A stretch of DNA of 64,000 nucleotides from IDS-8 sp035304345 (GTDB taxonomy: Bacteria > Pseudomonadota > Gammaproteobacteria > Steroidobacterales > Woeseiaceae), in assembly GCA_035304345.1 (NCBI GenBank), contig DATGQE010000022.1, forward strand, positions 124,001 through 188,000. The letters are read 5' to 3'. The position numbers and the translations under genes are program-made. This document shows positions 7,937 through 15,850 of the stretch, piece after piece (position 1 is the first letter of the stretch; every line of letters starts with the position of its first letter). A model generated the notes under the pieces. That model ran no database searches and was not told where the DNA came from. It worked only from the letters and a program-made list of their open reading frames with translations.

Positions 7937-10254
7937 GCGCCGCCGCGGTGCACGCTTCCGCACCCCGCCGCGCCGTCGCGCTGGCGGCGGCGGCGCTGGC
8001 CGCCGTTCCGGCCGGTTCCGCCTTCGCGCAGGCGAGCCCGGACGACCAGGCCGAGGCAGAGCGCTTCGTCGCGGATCTCATGGAGCGGATGACCCTGCGC
8101 GAGAAGATCGGCCAGCTCAATCTCCTGACGAGCAGCATGGACGTCACCGGCCCCACCCTGCGCGAGGGCTACCGCGAATCGGTGGCCGCGGGCGACGTCG
8201 GCGCGATCTTCAACGCGTACGGCGCCGACTACACGCGCTCGCTCCAAACGCTCGCGGTGGAGGAGACGCGGCTCGGCATTCCGCTGCTCTTCGGCTACGA
8301 CGTCGTCCACGGCTTCCGCACCATCTTTCCCATCCCGCTCGCGGAAGCGGCCTCCTGGGACCTCGAGGCGATCGAGCGCTCCGCGAGGGTGGCGGCCACG
8401 GAAGCCGCGGCCGCGGGCCTGCACTGGACGTTCGCGCCGATGGTGGACATCGCCCGCGACCCGCGCTGGGGCCGGATCGCGGAGGGCGCGGGCGAAGATC
8501 CGTGGCTCGGCGCGCGCATCGCCGCCGCGCGCGTGCACGGCTTCCAGGGCGACGACCTCGCCGGGCTCGACACGGTGCTCGCGTGCGCGAAGCACTTCGC
8601 CGCCTACGGCGCGGCACAGGCCGGGCGCGACTATCACACGGTCGACATCTCGCTGCGCACGCTGTGGGAGGTCTACCTGCCGCCTTTCGAGGCAGCGGCG
8701 GGGGCGGGCGTCGCCACGTTCATGACGGCGTTCAACGAGCTCAACGGGGTGCCGGCGACCGCGAGCCGCTACCTCCTCACCGACGTGCTGCAGCAGCACT
8801 GGGGCTTCGAGGGTTTCACGGTCTCGGACTACACGGCGGTGAACGAGCTCGTGCCGCACGGCTACGCGCGCGACGAGGCGCATGCCGCGGCGCTCGCGTT
8901 GCACGCCGGTGTGCACATGGACATGCAGGGCGAGACCTTCGTCACCTGGCTTCCCGAGCTCGTGCGCCGGGGGGAGGTGAGCGAGGCCGCGATCGACGAT
9001 GCCGTGCGGCGCATCCTCGCGATGAAGTACCGGCTGGGGCTTTTCGACGATCCTTACCGCTACTCGGACGCCGGGCGGGAGGCAGCCGTCACCTATGCGG
9101 ACGAGCACCTCGAGGCCGCGCGGGACGTGGCGCGCCGCTCGCTCGTGCTGCTCAAGAACGACGGCGTGCTGCCGCTCGCCGACGAGGACGTCTCCATCGC
9201 GCTCATCGGGCCGCTCGCGGACAGCGAGGAGGACATGATCGGTTCGTGGTCGGCCGCCGGAGAGCGGCGGGACCGGCCGGTCTCGGTGCTCGAAGGAGTG
9301 CAGGAGCGCGTGGGCGACGACGTGACCGTGCATCATGCGCCGGGCACGAGCGACATGCTCGGGGAAAGCGGCCGCCAGGGCTTCAGCGCCGCGATCGCCG
9401 CGGCGGCCCGCGCCGACGTGATCGTCGCGGTCATGGGCGAGCCCTGGGACATGACGGGCGAAGCCGCGAGCCGGGCCACCCTCGACCTGCCGGGCGCCCA
9501 GCCCCAGCTCCTGATGGCGCTGCACCGGCTCGGCAAGCCGATCGTGCTCGTGCTCATGAGCGGGCGCCCGCTCACGATCGAGTGGGCCCACGAAAACGTC
9601 GACGCGATCCTCATGGCCTGGTACCCGGGTACCGAAGGGGGGCACGCGGTCGCCGACGTGCTGTTCGGCGATTACAACCCGTCGGGCAAGCTGCCCGTGA
9701 CGTTCCCGCGCGCGGTGGGACAGGTGCCCATCCATTACGACGTGAAACCGACGGGGCGGCCATACGACCCGCAGGGCCCGGAGCAGAAGTACCGCTCCCG
9801 TTACCTCGACCTGCCGAACACGCCGCTGTACCCCTTCGGTTACGGCTTGAGCTACACGCGCTTCCGGTATTCCGACCTGGCGCTGGATCGCACCGAGCTC
9901 GAACCGGACGACAGCCTCACGGTGACGGTGCGGGTCGAGAACACGGGGGACCGCGACGGCGAAGAGATCGTGCAGCTCTACCTGCGCGACGAGGTGGCCT
10001 CGGTGACGCGGCCGGTGCGCCAGCTCAGGGGATTCCGGCGCGTCCGGCTCGACGCCGGCGCCGCGGAGACGGTCGAGTTCGAGCTGACGGTCGCGGATCT
10101 CGCGTTCTACCGCCGCGACATGAGCTTCGGTGCGGAGGCCGGTGAGTTCACGGTGTTCGTCGGCGGCAGCTCGGCCGACACGCTCGGCGCCCGCTTCCGG
10201 CTGACCGCCGACGTGAGCCTGCGTCCGCCCCCGCCGCTCCCGTGGCCCCCGTAG
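7933..10254 (+). CDS. bglX: periplasmic beta-glucosidase, glycoside hydrolase family 3
   Basis: 773-residue BglX-type GH3 enzyme that hydrolyses terminal beta-D-glucosyl residues. It starts at GTG overlapping the receptor stop by GTGA. A signal peptide (AALAAVPAGSAFA-QA) sends it to the periplasm. The N-terminal (beta/alpha)8 domain holds the nucleophile Asp299 in GFTVSDYTAV (most relatives have SDW). The C-terminal alpha/beta domain has the acid/base region MGEPWDMTGEAASR and the LPGAQ segment. The last 100 residues form a fibronectin-III-like domain (TVTVRVENTGDRDGEEIVQLYLRD is its core). Length and domain order match E. coli BglX. Coupling to the receptor argues that it processes the imported ligand. 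Confidence 0.95.
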   Translation: MSAAAVHASAPRRAVALAAAALAAVPAGSAFAQASPDDQAEAERFVADLMERMTLREKIGQLNLLTSSMDVTGPTLREGYRESVAAGDVGAIFNAYGADYTRSLQTLAVEETRLGIPLLFGYDVVHGFRTIFPIPLAEAASWDLEAIERSARVAATEAAAAGLHWTFAPMVDIARDPRWGRIAEGAGEDPWLGARIAAARVHGFQGDDLAGLDTVLACAKHFAAYGAAQAGRDYHTVDISLRTLWEVYLPPFEAAAGAGVATFMTAFNELNGVPATASRYLLTDVLQQHWGFEGFTVSDYTAVNELVPHGYARDEAHAAALALHAGVHMDMQGETFVTWLPELVRRGEVSEAAIDDAVRRILAMKYRLGLFDDPYRYSDAGREAAVTYADEHLEAARDVARRSLVLLKNDGVLPLADEDVSIALIGPLADSEEDMIGSWSAAGERRDRPVSVLEGVQERVGDDVTVHHAPGTSDMLGESGRQGFSAAIAAAARADVIVAVMGEPWDMTGEAASRATLDLPGAQPQLLMALHRLGKPIVLVLMSGRPLTIEWAHENVDAILMAWYPGTEGGHAVADVLFGDYNPSGKLPVTFPRAVGQVPIHYDVKPTGRPYDPQGPEQKYRSRYLDLPNTPLYPFGYGLSYTRFRYSDLALDRTELEPDDSLTVTVRVENTGDRDGEEIVQLYLRDEVASVTRPVRQLRGFRRVRLDAGAAETVEFELTVADLAFYRRDMSFGAEAGEFTVFVGGSSADTLGARFRLTADVSLRPPPPLPWPP

Positions 10255-10268
10255 GCGCGCGCGCCTAC
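10251..10268. repeat. 18-bp perfect palindrome holding both convergent stop codons
   Basis: GTAGGCGCG/CGCGCCTAC is a perfect palindrome. It contains the TAG of the GH3 gene on the + strand and the TAG of the DUF3618 gene on the - strand. It may act as a compact bidirectional hairpin, but no T-run follows on either side. Confidence 0.6.
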
Positions 10269-11050
10269 CGACCGCCCTCGGCCGGATCCTCCGGCGACAT
10301 CATGGCCGCCTGCTCGCTGCCGACGCTCCCCGCGCCCGGTTCCGCCTGCTCGCGCTCCTGTCCCGGCATCACGGAGGATGCGCGTTCGCGCACCTCCTCG
10401 TAGGCCTCGCTCGCCTTTTGCCGCAGCCCTTCCGCGGCGCTGTCGCGGGCTTCTCCCATGAGGCGATCCTCGCGCTCCGTACGCGGCAGCGCGGCTCCGA
10501 TGGCGGCGCCGAGCGCGACGCCAAGGGCGCCCACGAGCAGCGGCTGCTCCTCGAGCAGGCGGGCGAACCCGCCGCGCAGGCGCTCTCCCTGCAGGCGTGC
10601 CCGTTCCCCGGCTTGCTGCAGGCGTTCACCGGAGTGGCTCACCGTGCTGCCGAGCGCCCCGCGAGCCCGGGAGACGTGCTCGCCCACGGCCCCTGCCGCC
10701 GACTTCGCCGATTCCATGCCGCCCTCGAGGCGTTCCCGGGCGCCGTGCAGGCGCTCGCCGGCCGCCCCGTGCGGCGGCGCAGGCTTGTTCGCCGACATCA
10801 TCATCCACGCGAGGCCGACTGCCGTCAGGATGAGCGGCAGCGGGTGGTTCTCCACCGAGCGCCCCAGGTTGGTCGCGAACTCGCCGCCGTGCCGCCGGCC
10901 GATGGCGAGCGCCTGGTCGATGAGCTGGCCCGGCGACAGCCGGTTCTCGAGCTCGTCGATCGTGCGGCCGAGGCTGGAGCGGGTACGGTCGATGTCGCGC
11001 TCGAGCGCTCCCGGCTCGCGCGCCTCGTACGGATCCGTTGCGCGGTTCAT
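10265..11050 (-). CDS. DUF3618 membrane-associated protein
   Basis: 261-residue protein starting at ATG 11050, eight bases after GAGGAGG. The N-terminal 45 residues match the DUF3618 pattern (ALERDIDRTRSSLGRTIDELENRLSPGQLID). A short hydrophobic segment follows (PLPLILTAVGLAWMMMS), then amphipathic repeats rich in Ala, Arg, Glu and Gly. A second hydrophobic stretch lies near residue 185 (LLVGALGVALGAAIGAAL). No enzymatic motif is visible. It is the last gene of a four-gene operon, overlapping the holin-like gene by ATGA. Families with this layout accompany envelope or osmotic stress operons; the function is unknown. Confidence 0.85.
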   Translation of the reverse strand: MNRATDPYEAREPGALERDIDRTRSSLGRTIDELENRLSPGQLIDQALAIGRRHGGEFATNLGRSVENHPLPLILTAVGLAWMMMSANKPAPPHGAAGERLHGARERLEGGMESAKSAAGAVGEHVSRARGALGSTVSHSGERLQQAGERARLQGERLRGGFARLLEEQPLLVGALGVALGAAIGAALPRTEREDRLMGEARDSAAEGLRQKASEAYEEVRERASSVMPGQEREQAEPGAGSVGSEQAAMMSPEDPAEGGR

Positions 11051-11568
11051 TGCGCTTTCCTCCTCGCCAGATCGGCGTCTTTCCTGAGCGAGTCCATCGT
11101 GCGATCGGGCGCGAGGGATTCCGCGCTCATCTTCTTCCTGCCGGAGGCGAGCATGATGAGCCCGATCACGGCCACCACTGCGCCCACGAGGAACGCCGCC
11201 CACATCAGGCTCATCCATTCCGTCAGGAGCAGCATCACGCCGCCGAGCAGGAACAGGATGCCGGCGTAGAGCACGGCTCCGCCCATCGCCACCGACGCGA
11301 TGCCGGTGCGAACGTCACTGACCGTCGAGGTCATCTCCGCCTTCGCGAGCGCGATCTCCTGCCTGAACAGCGTGGACACGTCGTTCGCCAGCTTCCTGAA
11401 CAATCCCGGGACCGATTCGCCTTCGTAGCGCCGGTCTTCGTACTGCCGCCCGGCCTCGTAGTCCCCGGTCGTGCTGCCGCCGTCGCCGCTCGTGCCGCGC
11501 CCGTTGTCACCCGGGCGTACGCCCGGACCCGTTCCCGGTTCGATCCCCGGTTCGTGCTGCCTGTTCAT
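11047..11568 (-). CDS. phage holin-like (DUF1469) membrane protein
   Basis: 173-residue membrane protein of the Phage_holin_3_6/DUF1469 type. It has a disordered Gly/Arg/Asp-rich head of about 55 residues, an amphipathic segment (LFRKLANDVSTLFRQEIALAK), two transmembrane helices (about residues 85-110 and 116-140), and a charged tail. These proteins are not lytic holins in most bacterial genomes; they occur with DUF3618 proteins, as here. It overlaps both neighbours by ATGA (11047-11050 and 11565-11568), showing tight translational coupling. Confidence 0.85.
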   Translation of the reverse strand: MNRQHEPGIEPGTGPGVRPGDNGRGTSGDGGSTTGDYEAGRQYEDRRYEGESVPGLFRKLANDVSTLFRQEIALAKAEMTSTVSDVRTGIASVAMGGAVLYAGILFLLGGVMLLLTEWMSLMWAAFLVGAVVAVIGLIMLASGRKKMSAESLAPDRTMDSLRKDADLARRKAQ

Positions 11569-12197
11569 AGACCCGTTCCTCCGCTCGAATCCGGCGGGAT
11601 CGGACGTTCTCCCGGTCGTCTCTCCGACGATTCCTCGAACACGTCCCGTTCGCCGCCTTCGTACGTGGACAGGGGCGAGTCGTACCCCCCGGTTCGCCCG
11701 ATGTCCGATGCGGCCGGTTCGACCGGCGCCTCGCCGCCGGTCCACCCGGCCTCGCCGGCCGCACCGTTCCAGGCCCCTGGCCCGGGACGGGAGGCCTTGG
11801 CGAATCGCGCGAGGCCGACGCCGACCGCGACGCTGCCGAGCACGAACAGGGCCGGGTTGCGTTCCGCGACGCGCCGGATCTCGTCGCCGATCTCGTCGAC
11901 ACTGCGGCTGCGGAGCTTCTCGGCCATCTCGCCGAGCCACGACGCCAGCCGGTTCGCGTGCTCCGCGAGGCCCTCCTGGTCCATCTCCGAGAGGCGGGAT
12001 CCTGCGGATCCCACCGCTTCGGCGAGGTGATCGACTTTCTCGGCCGCCTGGCCGGCTCCTGCCTGGAGGCGTTCCTTGCCCGCGCCGGCGGCCTGCTGTG
12101 CCGCCTCGCGTGCCCTTCCGGCCTGCTCTTCCATCATCCCGCCGGTGCTGCCACGTTCACCGGGCGTGGCTCCCGTCTCGCTTGCGCGCCTGTTCAT
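11565..12197 (-). CDS. single-TM hypothetical protein of the DUF3618/holin operon
   Basis: 210-residue protein with no motif I can name. The first 95 residues are Ala/Glu/Gln/Arg-rich and predicted helical (REAAQQAAGAGKERLQAGAG). One transmembrane helix follows near residue 118 (PALFVLGSVAVGVGLARF), and then a Gly/Pro/Ser-rich disordered tail. GAGG lies eight bases before the start. It sits 19 bases after the PRC-barrel gene and overlaps the holin-like gene by ATGA. The helix-TM layout suggests a membrane-surface partner of the two downstream proteins. Confidence 0.75.
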   Translation of the reverse strand: MNRRASETGATPGERGSTGGMMEEQAGRAREAAQQAAGAGKERLQAGAGQAAEKVDHLAEAVGSAGSRLSEMDQEGLAEHANRLASWLGEMAEKLRSRSVDEIGDEIRRVAERNPALFVLGSVAVGVGLARFAKASRPGPGAWNGAAGEAGWTGGEAPVEPAASDIGRTGGYDSPLSTYEGGERDVFEESSERRPGERPIPPDSSGGTGL

Positions 12198-12216
12198 GTC
12201 CGGTCCTCGGCTGGCG

Positions 12217-12732
12217 TCACCAGTCCTCCTGCTGCGATTGCTCTTCGGACGTCTGCGTCTCGAGTGTCGAGGCGTCGAACTCAGGCTCCGACTGGATCTC
12301 GTCGCGGCTCATGTCCGTCATCAGGCTGTCGTCGCTGCCCATGCGCAGCTCCGACAACGGCACGGCGATGGTCTTCTGGCCGACGCCGAGGAACCCGCCG
12401 ACGTCGATCGCCGCGACCTGCTCCTGGTGCGTCGAGCTGTACCCGACGTCCTCGATCGTGCCGATTTCCTCGCCGTCCGAGGTCGTCACGGTCATGCCCT
12501 TCAACTGCTCGGGGCTCATCTGCGCCAGGTCGCCGGCGGCCCGCTCGCCGGTCTCCGTGCCGTAGGCGTCCTGCTCGCCTTCCGGCAGCGTGCCCATCTC
12601 CGGGTCGCCGGTCGGCTGGTCGTCCTGGGTCTGGGCGGTCTCGGGCTCGTACTGCGGGTCCGTCTGCTGTGCGGCTGCTGCCGTGGCCCACGCGAGCGCA
12701 AGGCCCGCCAGGAATGCTGCTGTCGTGTTCAT
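12217..12732 (-). CDS. exported PRC-barrel domain protein (copy 1)
   Basis: 171-residue exported protein. The start at 12732 follows GGAGGAGAT with good spacing, and a signal peptide ends near TAAAAQQ. An acidic, Gln-rich linker leads to a PRC-barrel domain (residues about 75-135: GMTVTTSDGEEIGTIEDVGY, then AIDVGGFLGVGQKTIAVPL). An acidic tail ends in EEQSQQEDW. PRC-barrels bind partner proteins or RNA in photosynthetic reaction centres and RimM; the exported versions are uncharacterised. It is the first gene of the operon running to 10265. A second paralogue lies at 35910-36464. Confidence 0.87.
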   Translation of the reverse strand: MNTTAAFLAGLALAWATAAAAQQTDPQYEPETAQTQDDQPTGDPEMGTLPEGEQDAYGTETGERAAGDLAQMSPEQLKGMTVTTSDGEEIGTIEDVGYSSTHQEQVAAIDVGGFLGVGQKTIAVPLSELRMGSDDSLMTDMSRDEIQSEPEFDASTLETQTSEEQSQQEDW

Positions 12733-12887
12733 CGCTCGATCTCCTCCAATGCATGGAACTCCCTGCGAACGCGGGTGCTTCTGCAAGGCGCGTGCCAAGG
12801 GGAGGTCCGCGCGCTGCACCGCCGTCGCGGCGCCCTGTCGCGAGGCGGCCCGGCGGCTCTTGCAGGATCGGGCGATCGACTTCGGTA

Positions 12888-12910
12888 GAAATTGCCGTTT
12901 CGGCAATTTC
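12888..12910. promoter_or_regulatory. 23-bp inverted repeat, candidate operator
   Basis: Perfect arms GAAATTGCCG / CGGCAATTTC separated by TTT. It lies in the divergent intergenic region between the PRC-barrel operon and the AraC-AlkA gene. No T-run follows, so an operator is more likely than a terminator. Confidence 0.5.
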
Positions 12911-13012
12911 GACAACGCTCGGGCAGCGGCTCCCGTGCCAATGGCACTCCCGATCGGCTTCGAATTGGCCGTTGTCGCTCCGTGGCATGCCATCGAAACT
13001 CTCGGCGTGGAC

Positions 13013-14299
13013 ATGCCAGTTGCCCGAGCGCTCGAGCACCGACGCTCCCGCGATCCGCGCGCGACGGTGCGGCGGGCGTTGCAGCTCATCGATGCGGGAG
13101 CGCTGGACACCGCCGGGGTGGAGGCGCTGGCGGCCCGGCTCGGGCTGTGCGCGCGCCACCTGAGGCGCCTGTTCGTGCAGCACGTGGGCGCATCCCCGCT
13201 TGCCATCGCGCAATCGCGTCGCCTGCAGTTCGCGCACCGTCTCGTCGTCGAAACCGACCTGCCGATCGTGGACGTCGCTTTCGAATCGGGTTTCCGGTCG
13301 CTGCGCCGCTTCAACGCCGCCTTCCGCGAAGCCTACGGTTGCTCGCCGCAGCAGATCAGGAAGCGGCGTGGTGCCCGCACGCGGCCGCATGCGATACGGC
13401 TCACGCTCGAGTACCACCCTCCCTACGACTGGCGAGCCGTGCTGGACTTCCTGGCGGCCCGCGCCGTGCCGGAGCTCGAAGTGGTCCGCGACGGCGGTTA
13501 CGCACGCACGGTGGTGCTGAACGGCGAGCCGGCACTCGTGCGCATCACGCGCGCCGCCGGGGCGGATGCGCTCGTGCTCCAGGTGGAAGGTGCGGTCCCG
13601 GGTTGCCTGATGGACGTCGTGAGCCGGGCGCGCCGCTGTTTCGACCTGTCGCTGGATCCCGGGCTCGTGTCCGCCGCGCTCGGTGACGATCCGGTGCTGG
13701 GGCCGCTGGTTGCCCGCGCTCCCGGCCTCAGGATCCCGGGCGTGTGGACCGGGTTCGAATGCGCGGTGCGCGCGCTGCTCGGCCAGGCGTCCCCCGAGGC
13801 CGAGTGCCGGCTGGTGTCGCGGCTCGTCCGCTGTGCGGGGTCGCGCGCGCCGGCGTCACGCCCGGGCGAGCCGTGCTGGCTGTTCCCGACGGGCCAGGCG
13901 CTCGCGACCGCGCCGCTCGAGAGCGTCGGCCTCGCGTACCCGCAGGCCGCTGCCGTGCGTGCGCTGGCGGTCGCGTTCGTCGAGCGCCGGATCGATTTCT
14001 CGGCGCCGGCGGACGAGCTGGTGCCGGCGCTGCGTCGCCTGCCGGGTTTCGGCGAGCGGGCAGTGCAGTACTTCTCGCTCCGGGCGCTCGCCGATCGGGA
14101 CGCGTTCCCGCTGACCGATGTCGACCTGTGGCGTGCGCCGGCCCGCACGCAGGTCATGCAGGGAGCGTCCGTCGACGAGCTCGGCGAGGCCTGGCGGCCA
14201 TGGCGCGGCTACGCGGCTTTGCATCTGTGGCGCGAGAGCCGCGAGTCCGCGCACGCCGTCCCGAACCGGCCGGCGGAAAAGCGCCGCACGGCCTCCTGA
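13013..14299 (+). CDS. alkA: AraC-HTH / DNA-3-methyladenine glycosylase II (Ada-AlkA type without the Ada sensor)
   Basis: Base-excision enzyme that removes alkylated purines, fused to an AraC-type DNA-binding domain. Residues about 15-115 are the double HTH (LAARLGLCARHLRRLF, then IVDVAFESGFRSLRRF). AlkA N-domain residues follow (about 128-245, starting LEYHPPYDWRAVLDF), and then the HhH-GPD fold. The latter has LPGFGERAVQYFSLRAL and the catalytic Asp in FPLTDVDLWRA. The cysteine-containing Ada methylphosphotriester domain that normally precedes this HTH is absent in any frame upstream. The start is uncertain: ATG 13013 fits where coding composition begins, ATG 12941 is an alternative, and neither has a clear ribosome site. 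Confidence 0.88.
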   Translation: MPVARALEHRRSRDPRATVRRALQLIDAGALDTAGVEALAARLGLCARHLRRLFVQHVGASPLAIAQSRRLQFAHRLVVETDLPIVDVAFESGFRSLRRFNAAFREAYGCSPQQIRKRRGARTRPHAIRLTLEYHPPYDWRAVLDFLAARAVPELEVVRDGGYARTVVLNGEPALVRITRAAGADALVLQVEGAVPGCLMDVVSRARRCFDLSLDPGLVSAALGDDPVLGPLVARAPGLRIPGVWTGFECAVRALLGQASPEAECRLVSRLVRCAGSRAPASRPGEPCWLFPTGQALATAPLESVGLAYPQAAAVRALAVAFVERRIDFSAPADELVPALRRLPGFGERAVQYFSLRALADRDAFPLTDVDLWRAPARTQVMQGASVDELGEAWRPWRGYAALHLWRESRESAHAVPNRPAEKRRTAS

Positions 14300-14320
14300 C
14301 CGCGAGCTCTTGCTCGAAGC

Positions 14321-15850
14321 TCAGGCGATGGCGTCGCCGGCGAGGCGGCGCACGCTGTCGTCGTCGCAGACGTAGGTCGCCGTCACCTTCCCGTCCTGGA
14401 TCGACTCGAGGCGTACGTCGAAGCGCCACAAGGCGTGCAGGTGCTTCATCACGGCCTTCGCGTCCTCCTTGTCCAGCGGAATCCGGTCGTGCTGGATGTG
14501 ACGCAGCGTGATGGAGCGATTGCCCCTCAGGTCCACCTCGTAAACCTGGATGTTGGGTTCCTGCTTGCTCAGGTTGTACTGGTCGGAGAGCTGCTCGCGG
14601 ATGCGCCGATAGCCCTGGTCGTCGTGGATGGCCGTGACCTCGATCTCCTTCTCCCAGTCGTCATCCACGATGCAGAACAGCTTGAGGTCCCGGATCACCG
14701 AGGGCGACAGGAACTGGAGGATGAAGCTCTCGTCCTTGAAGTTCTGCATCGCATGGTGCACGGCCTCGAGCCAGTCTTTGCCGACCAGGTCCGGGAACCA
14801 CTCGCGGTCCTCGGCCGTCGGCTGCGTGCAGATGCGCCGGATGTCGTTGAAGATCGCGTAGCCCAGCGTGTACGGGTTGATGCCGCTGAAATAAGGAGAA
14901 TCGAACTCCGGCTGGTAGGTCACGTTGGTGTGCGACTGCAGGATCTCGAACATGAAGCCGTCGGACACCAGGCCTTCGTCGTACAGCCTGTTCAGCAGGT
15001 TGTAGTGCCAGAACGTCGCCCAGCCTTCGTTCATCACCTTCGTCTGCCGCTGCGGATAGAAGTACTGGGCGATCTTGCGGACGATGCGCACGATCTCGCG
15101 CTCCCACGGCTCCAGCAGCGGCGCGTTCTTCTCGATGAAGTACAGGATGTTCTCCTGCGGCTCCCGCGGGAACTTCGGCCACTGTTCTTCCCTGGGCACC
15201 TCCTTCTTCGGCACCGTCCGCCAGAGGTCGTTCACCTGCTGTTGCATGAACTCCTCTCGCTCCCGCTGGCGGCGCCTTTCGTCCTCCGCCGAGATGGCGC
15301 GGGGACGCCGGAAGCGGTCCACACCGTAGTTCATCAATGCGTGACACGAGTCGAGCAGTGACTCCGTCGCGTCCAGCCCGTAGCGCTCCTCGCATTCCGC
15401 GATGTAATTGCGCGCGAACAGCAGGTAGTTGACGATCGCGCTTGCGTCGGTCCAGGTCCTGAACAGGTAGTTGTTCTTGAAGAAGGAGTTGTGCCCGAAG
15501 CACGCGTGAGCGATCACCAGCGCCTGCATTGCCAGCGTGTTTTCCTCCATGAGGTAGGCGATGCACGGGTTGGAGTTGATGACGAGCTCGTAGGCGAGCC
15601 CCATGTGTCCGCGCCGGTACTGCTGCTCCGTCGCCAGGAACTGCTTGCCGAGCGACCAGTGGTGGTACCCGAGCGGCATCCCGATGGACGAGTAGCGGTC
15701 CATCATCTGCTCGGCGGTGATGATCTCGATCTGGTTCGGGTAGGTGTCCAGGCCGAAGGTTTTCGCAACCCGTGCGATCTCCTGCTCGAAGCGCTCGAGC
15801 AGCTCGAACGTCCATTCCGAGCCTTCCGCGATCGGTTTGCGCTCCGTCAT
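14321..15850 (-). CDS. ycgB: SpoVR/YcgB family protein
   Basis: 509 residues, almost the length of E. coli YcgB. It is recognised over its whole length from MTERKPIAEGSEWTFELLE through the conserved HACFGHNSFFKNNYLF, NEGWATFWHYNLLNRLYDEG and SGINPYTLGYAIFNDIRR blocks. The molecular function is unknown; Bacillus SpoVR is needed for spore cortex formation, while in non-sporulators the gene belongs to a stationary-phase or stress operon. It is the third gene of prkA-yeaH-spoVR and overlaps yeaH by ATGA. Conserved His and Glu residues hint at a metal site, but I cannot establish one. Confidence 0.95.
   Translation of the reverse strand: MTERKPIAEGSEWTFELLERFEQEIARVAKTFGLDTYPNQIEIITAEQMMDRYSSIGMPLGYHHWSLGKQFLATEQQYRRGHMGLAYELVINSNPCIAYLMEENTLAMQALVIAHACFGHNSFFKNNYLFRTWTDASAIVNYLLFARNYIAECEERYGLDATESLLDSCHALMNYGVDRFRRPRAISAEDERRRQREREEFMQQQVNDLWRTVPKKEVPREEQWPKFPREPQENILYFIEKNAPLLEPWEREIVRIVRKIAQYFYPQRQTKVMNEGWATFWHYNLLNRLYDEGLVSDGFMFEILQSHTNVTYQPEFDSPYFSGINPYTLGYAIFNDIRRICTQPTAEDREWFPDLVGKDWLEAVHHAMQNFKDESFILQFLSPSVIRDLKLFCIVDDDWEKEIEVTAIHDDQGYRRIREQLSDQYNLSKQEPNIQVYEVDLRGNRSITLRHIQHDRIPLDKEDAKAVMKHLHALWRFDVRLESIQDGKVTATYVCDDDSVRRLAGDAIA

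Noticed and set aside
4925..7963. A 1,012-codon open frame on the - strand
   Set aside because: It is antisense to the clear TonB receptor, Arg/Val/Glu-rich, with no domain or ribosome site; an artefact of high-GC codon bias.
7573..9735. A 720-codon open frame on the - strand opposite the GH3 gene
   Set aside because: Shadow of the GH3 coding frame; low-complexity Arg/His/Val sequence with no recognisable fold.
11047..11568. Prophage remnant suggested by the holin-like protein
   Set aside because: No other phage gene, integrase or att site is near; DUF1469 proteins are ordinary chromosomal genes beside DUF3618.
12590..13012. An upstream extension of the AlkA protein
   Set aside because: The in-frame extension overlaps the PRC-barrel gene, lacks the Ada cysteine domain, and has low third-position GC.
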